A DNA stretch of 64,000 nt from Pteria penguin (taxonomy: Eukaryota; Mollusca; Bivalvia; Pterioida; Pteriidae), in assembly GCA_035048485.1 (NCBI GenBank), contig CM068587.1, positions 47,801,996 to 47,865,995 on the forward strand. The letters run 5' to 3'. Position 1 is the stretch's first letter, and every line of letters begins with the position of its first letter. Made by a program: the position numbers and the translations under genes. The notes under the pieces were generated by a model that was not told the DNA's origin, did no database searches, and saw only the letters and a program-made list of their open reading frames with translations. Positions 53,001-57,785 of the stretch are shown here, piece after piece.

Positions 53001-56000
53001 TAATTTTATTTTTGTTGGCATCTCACTTCAGATATGTTCTGGAGACATAATTTTCACGAGAAGAATGTGTGTTGAAGTTCAGAATCAAATGCATTTTCTG
53101 TAGAAGGAATGTTTTGGTGTAAAGCCATGAAGAATGCTGACTTATTAACTTGTATGGTCATTTACAATTATTTAACAGCTTAGCTTCTTTTAAAATGTAT
53201 CTTTAAAATATAATCTTATTATGCCCCTGTTCTCAGAGGTTAAATTTCAGGTAGTTTTAATATCAGATTGTATATCTTTCTCCATAACAATATTGGCCAC
53301 AACTTTTGAATGGTTAGAAATAAGGCTTTGCATTTCTTATACCAAAAATTTGCAACCTAAAGATTGTCACTTGATTTTTCCAATAGAAATACACTTCTTG
53401 GTATTGTTCCAGTCTAGGGGCAACAGTGTTTCGAATACTTGTCTTATATTCAAAAGCTTTTAAAATGAATAAGTATTAATGGATTGTTTGCTGTTTGTTA
53501 ATCGTAATTCTTCTTTGGGAATCTAGGATGCTTCCAGTGATGACGAGGAAGAAGAAGAAGCAGATGACGAAGGAGATATTGGTGGCAGGGATGAAAACTC
53601 AACAGACAGCTGTGATATACGGAAACAGAAGTTCAAGGGATTTACAGAAGGAAATAAGCATGGGTATATATGCTATGTACATTTCATTGCCCTCTTTACT
53701 TTCCAGGTCACAGTTTGCTACTTACTGGATTTTGTACTCTTGTTCATCCTTTTTATGTCCTCTTTGCATAGCAGACAGGATACACAAGTTCCTTTATTCC
53801 GACTGTAGCTGTTTATGGCCATGTTCTTCCCCTCAGTGTGTCTCAGACCCAGCTATATTAAGTTAAAGGTTTCATTCCAACATTGATATTTTTTTTTCCT
53901 AAAGTTTCTGTTCATCAAATTATTTTATAAAGTTTTAGGTTTAGATTTCAGTAATTGATATCATAGAATTGAATGTTTTTGTTTACTTATTTCCTTTCTC
54001 GCTTTGTAACATCTCAATTTATCATAAGCCGGCGTGGCCTAGTGGTATCGCGCTGGACTCCTAATCGGGAGGCCGGGGTTCGATTCCCGCTTTGGTCATG
54101 CCGGTGTCCTGTCTTTCGGATGAGACAGTAAAAACCGAGGCCCCGTGTCGTGGTATGCATGGCACGTTAAAGATCCCTCACTGCTTCGGGCGGGTCCGTT
54201 GCAAAGGTCAAAATTTGTATGCCCCGCATCAGGCAGATGCCGTCACCATATACGTGAAATATTCGTGGTGTGACGTTAAACAAAAATCAATCAATCAATC
54301 AATCAATTTATCATAGATGCCCCAAGCAAGATGATGTTTCTTTACATTTTCCCTGGTTATATTTCAGGAGGATAAGAAAGGATTTCGTTGAGCAAGAGGC
54401 CGAACTGTCAGGTAAGTCCATGTTTACAGAAATACTTTTGTTCATTTTTTTGTCAGATTTTACCAGTGATTATATTGCTAGTGCTTAGATCTAGATTAAA
54501 TAGAAATTTCTTTAATACTTCAAGTTAAAGTGGTTTGGCAGTAGTATATTTTGAACTAGTAAGTTTTACTTGATCTACTTTAGAAAAGTATCATCATTGA
54601 ACAGTAACTTGATAATTAATTAAATCTTTGAATACTAGAGTCTTTGATAAATTTTTGACATCAAATTTTAATCTGAGTTTTCTAAAATATATATTGAAAT
54701 ATACATTTTTACAGAAGCAATCATAGCATTAATCATTTCTGTCCTGGCCCTACATTTATATATTCTGTTACAAGTTATAGATCTCATCCTAAATTTTGCA
54801 ATCTCTTTTGATATTGATTATATGTACCTAGCTAGAGTGAGGCATTCATGTCCTCAGAAGCCGGTATGGCTCAGTGGATGAGGTGTTCAGCTCGTTACCA
54901 AAAAGTCCTGTGTTCAAATCCTGCCGTAGGCACACCAGTGTTCTGCCTATTGGACGAGACAGTGAAACCAAGGTCCAATGTGTTTCATTAGGTGTGGTAC
55001 ATAAAAGATCCCTCAATGCTTTAGGAGAATCTATAACAAAGGTATAAATTTCTATACAATACATAGGGCAGATGCCATCACCATATACATGAAATAATTG
55101 TGGAGTGACGTAAAACAATAATCAGGCAATCATTCATGTCTTCTGAATACACTTCTGGTATTCTGACGATATTATCATGATATGTAGGGAGTGAGTATGA
55201 CAGTGATGAGAATTTGGACCTGGCCGAGGAGGATGATATACTGGAGATGGAGGAGGGGGACAAAGATGCCGTCGGTACTGAGGAGGAGTTACGCAATCAA
55301 GTGGGCAGGGCACATCTGTAAGTGTTACTTGATAGATTGTGCTGTAAAATGATGACAGTGTTATGATAACTTGCCTATGATAGTCAGGTGGAAGGTGGGT
55401 CCATATCCATTTACCTACACCAATTGATTGTCAACTTTATATCAATTGATTGTTGCAACTGCACATTAATCAAAAGTATTTTACATATATATTTACATTA
55501 TTAGCAGTGCATTTCTGTGATGACTTCTGTCATGCGGCTGAGTCAGCTGCTTTCACTGTTGTATATATCGTTGGAACACTGTGTTTTACTTCTTAGGGTT
55601 GGGTATTGGTACTTATTTACATGTCCATGAATGAAGAAGGAATCAGTGTGAATACATGATGTTTTCTAATGTAAATTTGAACTTATTTTTTATGGTATCG
55701 GGATACTGAATTTCTATACAATAGTGAACACTACAAAATAAAGACTTAAGTGATTCATTCTAGAACCTGAGAAGATCTAACAAGAAAAATAATGTGAATA
55801 TTTAAACTCTGTAGGAAACAGGTCATAGATGAGGACAAGAGGGAATTGATGAGGTTTCAAGAAATGTACCTCCCAGATGGAGATCTACACTCAGAAGGAG
55901 GGGGTCGTATCAGAAGATTTAAGTGGAGTGGAATCAGTGAGTTATTTTACCGTATTTAATGTACCTCAAAAGGTATCCAGAAGCTGGAAGGTGTGGATAC

Positions 56001-57733
56001 TAATGGCATGATAACCAGTTGAAATGAAAAGCTATTGCTTTATACTAAGTCAAAAAATTCATTTTGAGAAGTTACAGTGAATACTGCCTTAACGGCCACC
56101 TCTTTTAAGAAGTGTTTTGTTCATAAATGCCTGTTTTTCTTTTTTCTTTTCTTTTTTTTCCTTTTTTTTTGGGGGGGGGGGGGAGGGGAGGTTTCAAAAT
56201 AAACCATAGTCTCTAGATCACCTCTGAAATAAGACTTTTCCTATATGTATAAATAGGGTTGACTGTATTAAGAGTTAGCTTCAGTCTTTAATACTACAAA
56301 GGAACTGTTTTTAGTACTGTGTTTATAGGGGGCACACGTTTTCCTTTTAACAGCTTCTTAAAGGTTCAAAATTACTCAGCTTGCTCAGAGTTTACAAAAC
56401 TCCAAAATAGACAGAACTTCGATATGGAATAAAAAACAATATTATTCTCTAACTTAGCATAATGGCATTTAAATGGTGTAATTGTACTGACTCTTAGTCT
56501 GATTATAGGTGTCCTAATAGGTAGTGCAGACTTGGTTAGTTGTTAAACCGTCAGCTTCCTGTTGCATTCAATGTGGGTTCAATTTCCCAATTGTGCCTCT
56601 GTAAATTTATTCAGTTATGAGAAATAGATTTTGTATGGTACTATGTTTAAGACGTTGGTTATCTTCTGCTGAAAAACTGTTCAAAACTATGTAAAACCCA
56701 AGCCATGAAATAGTCTTATATAGATTATGTAGTCTTAAGGTTGGTTGACTCTAGCTGCCATTCGCAGCATGACAGAAGAATTGTTTAAAGCGAGATAAAA
56801 CACCAGTCAACCAACCAACCTATTTTACGATAGAAGTTTTAAATGTTAGATTTGTTTGATAGATGATGATACTCAGCAAGACATGTTCGACAATGATTCT
56901 GACATCGAGAACCAGGAAGAGGAGGACCAAGACTCCACTTGGAGGAAGGACCGATTCGAACGAGAGAAATTCCTCCAGGAGCAACAGGAAAACGACTCCA
57001 CGGAGACAGAGGATAGCCAGTTCCTCAAGCTTGGCAAAGTTTTCCTGAAAAGGAGAGGTAAAGATTTTTGATCTGACTGTTGGTAACAAGCAACTGTGAT
57101 ACAATTAATTACTCCCTTTGAGGTCACTATGGCAAATTGATGACCCAAGACCTTGCACTTGAGGTGGTCTGACCTGACCGAGGCCGTATGGTCAGGTCAG
57201 ACCACCTCGAGTGCATGGCCTCAGTCAGGTAAGACCACTTCAAGTGCAAGGTCGAGGGTCATCGATTTATCATATTGACCTCATGGGTGTAATTATTTTA
57301 TTATACTGAAATTTTATATATCAAGCCTGGTATTGTTGATGTACATGTAAACAAACAAGTTACCACAGCAGCCATAGCACATTTCATAGTTATAGATGAA
57401 TTGTATTTAGAGTGGTATCTGAGGCGTGCGGTCGCCACCATGTTGGATTTCCACGTCTGTCATATTCGGCGGTCATTATTTCATTTTCCAGTCAATAGTT
57501 ATCACATGGTGTTTTTTGAGTCATAAGTCATTTCTTATGGTTCATTATCAACCAGTCTGAATCCTAGAATCTTAATAGAGGTATAATAAAAGTAGTTAAT
57601 GAATTTTCTAATTGACACTTTAGATTGTTTTATCACCACTTTTGAATTGATTTTGACTTTAACATAGATTTTTTATAGGAGATATGGTGGAATCATCTCC
57701 TATAAAAAGGATTTTCATCTCTCTCATATTATG

Positions 57734-57785
<52 letters not shown>

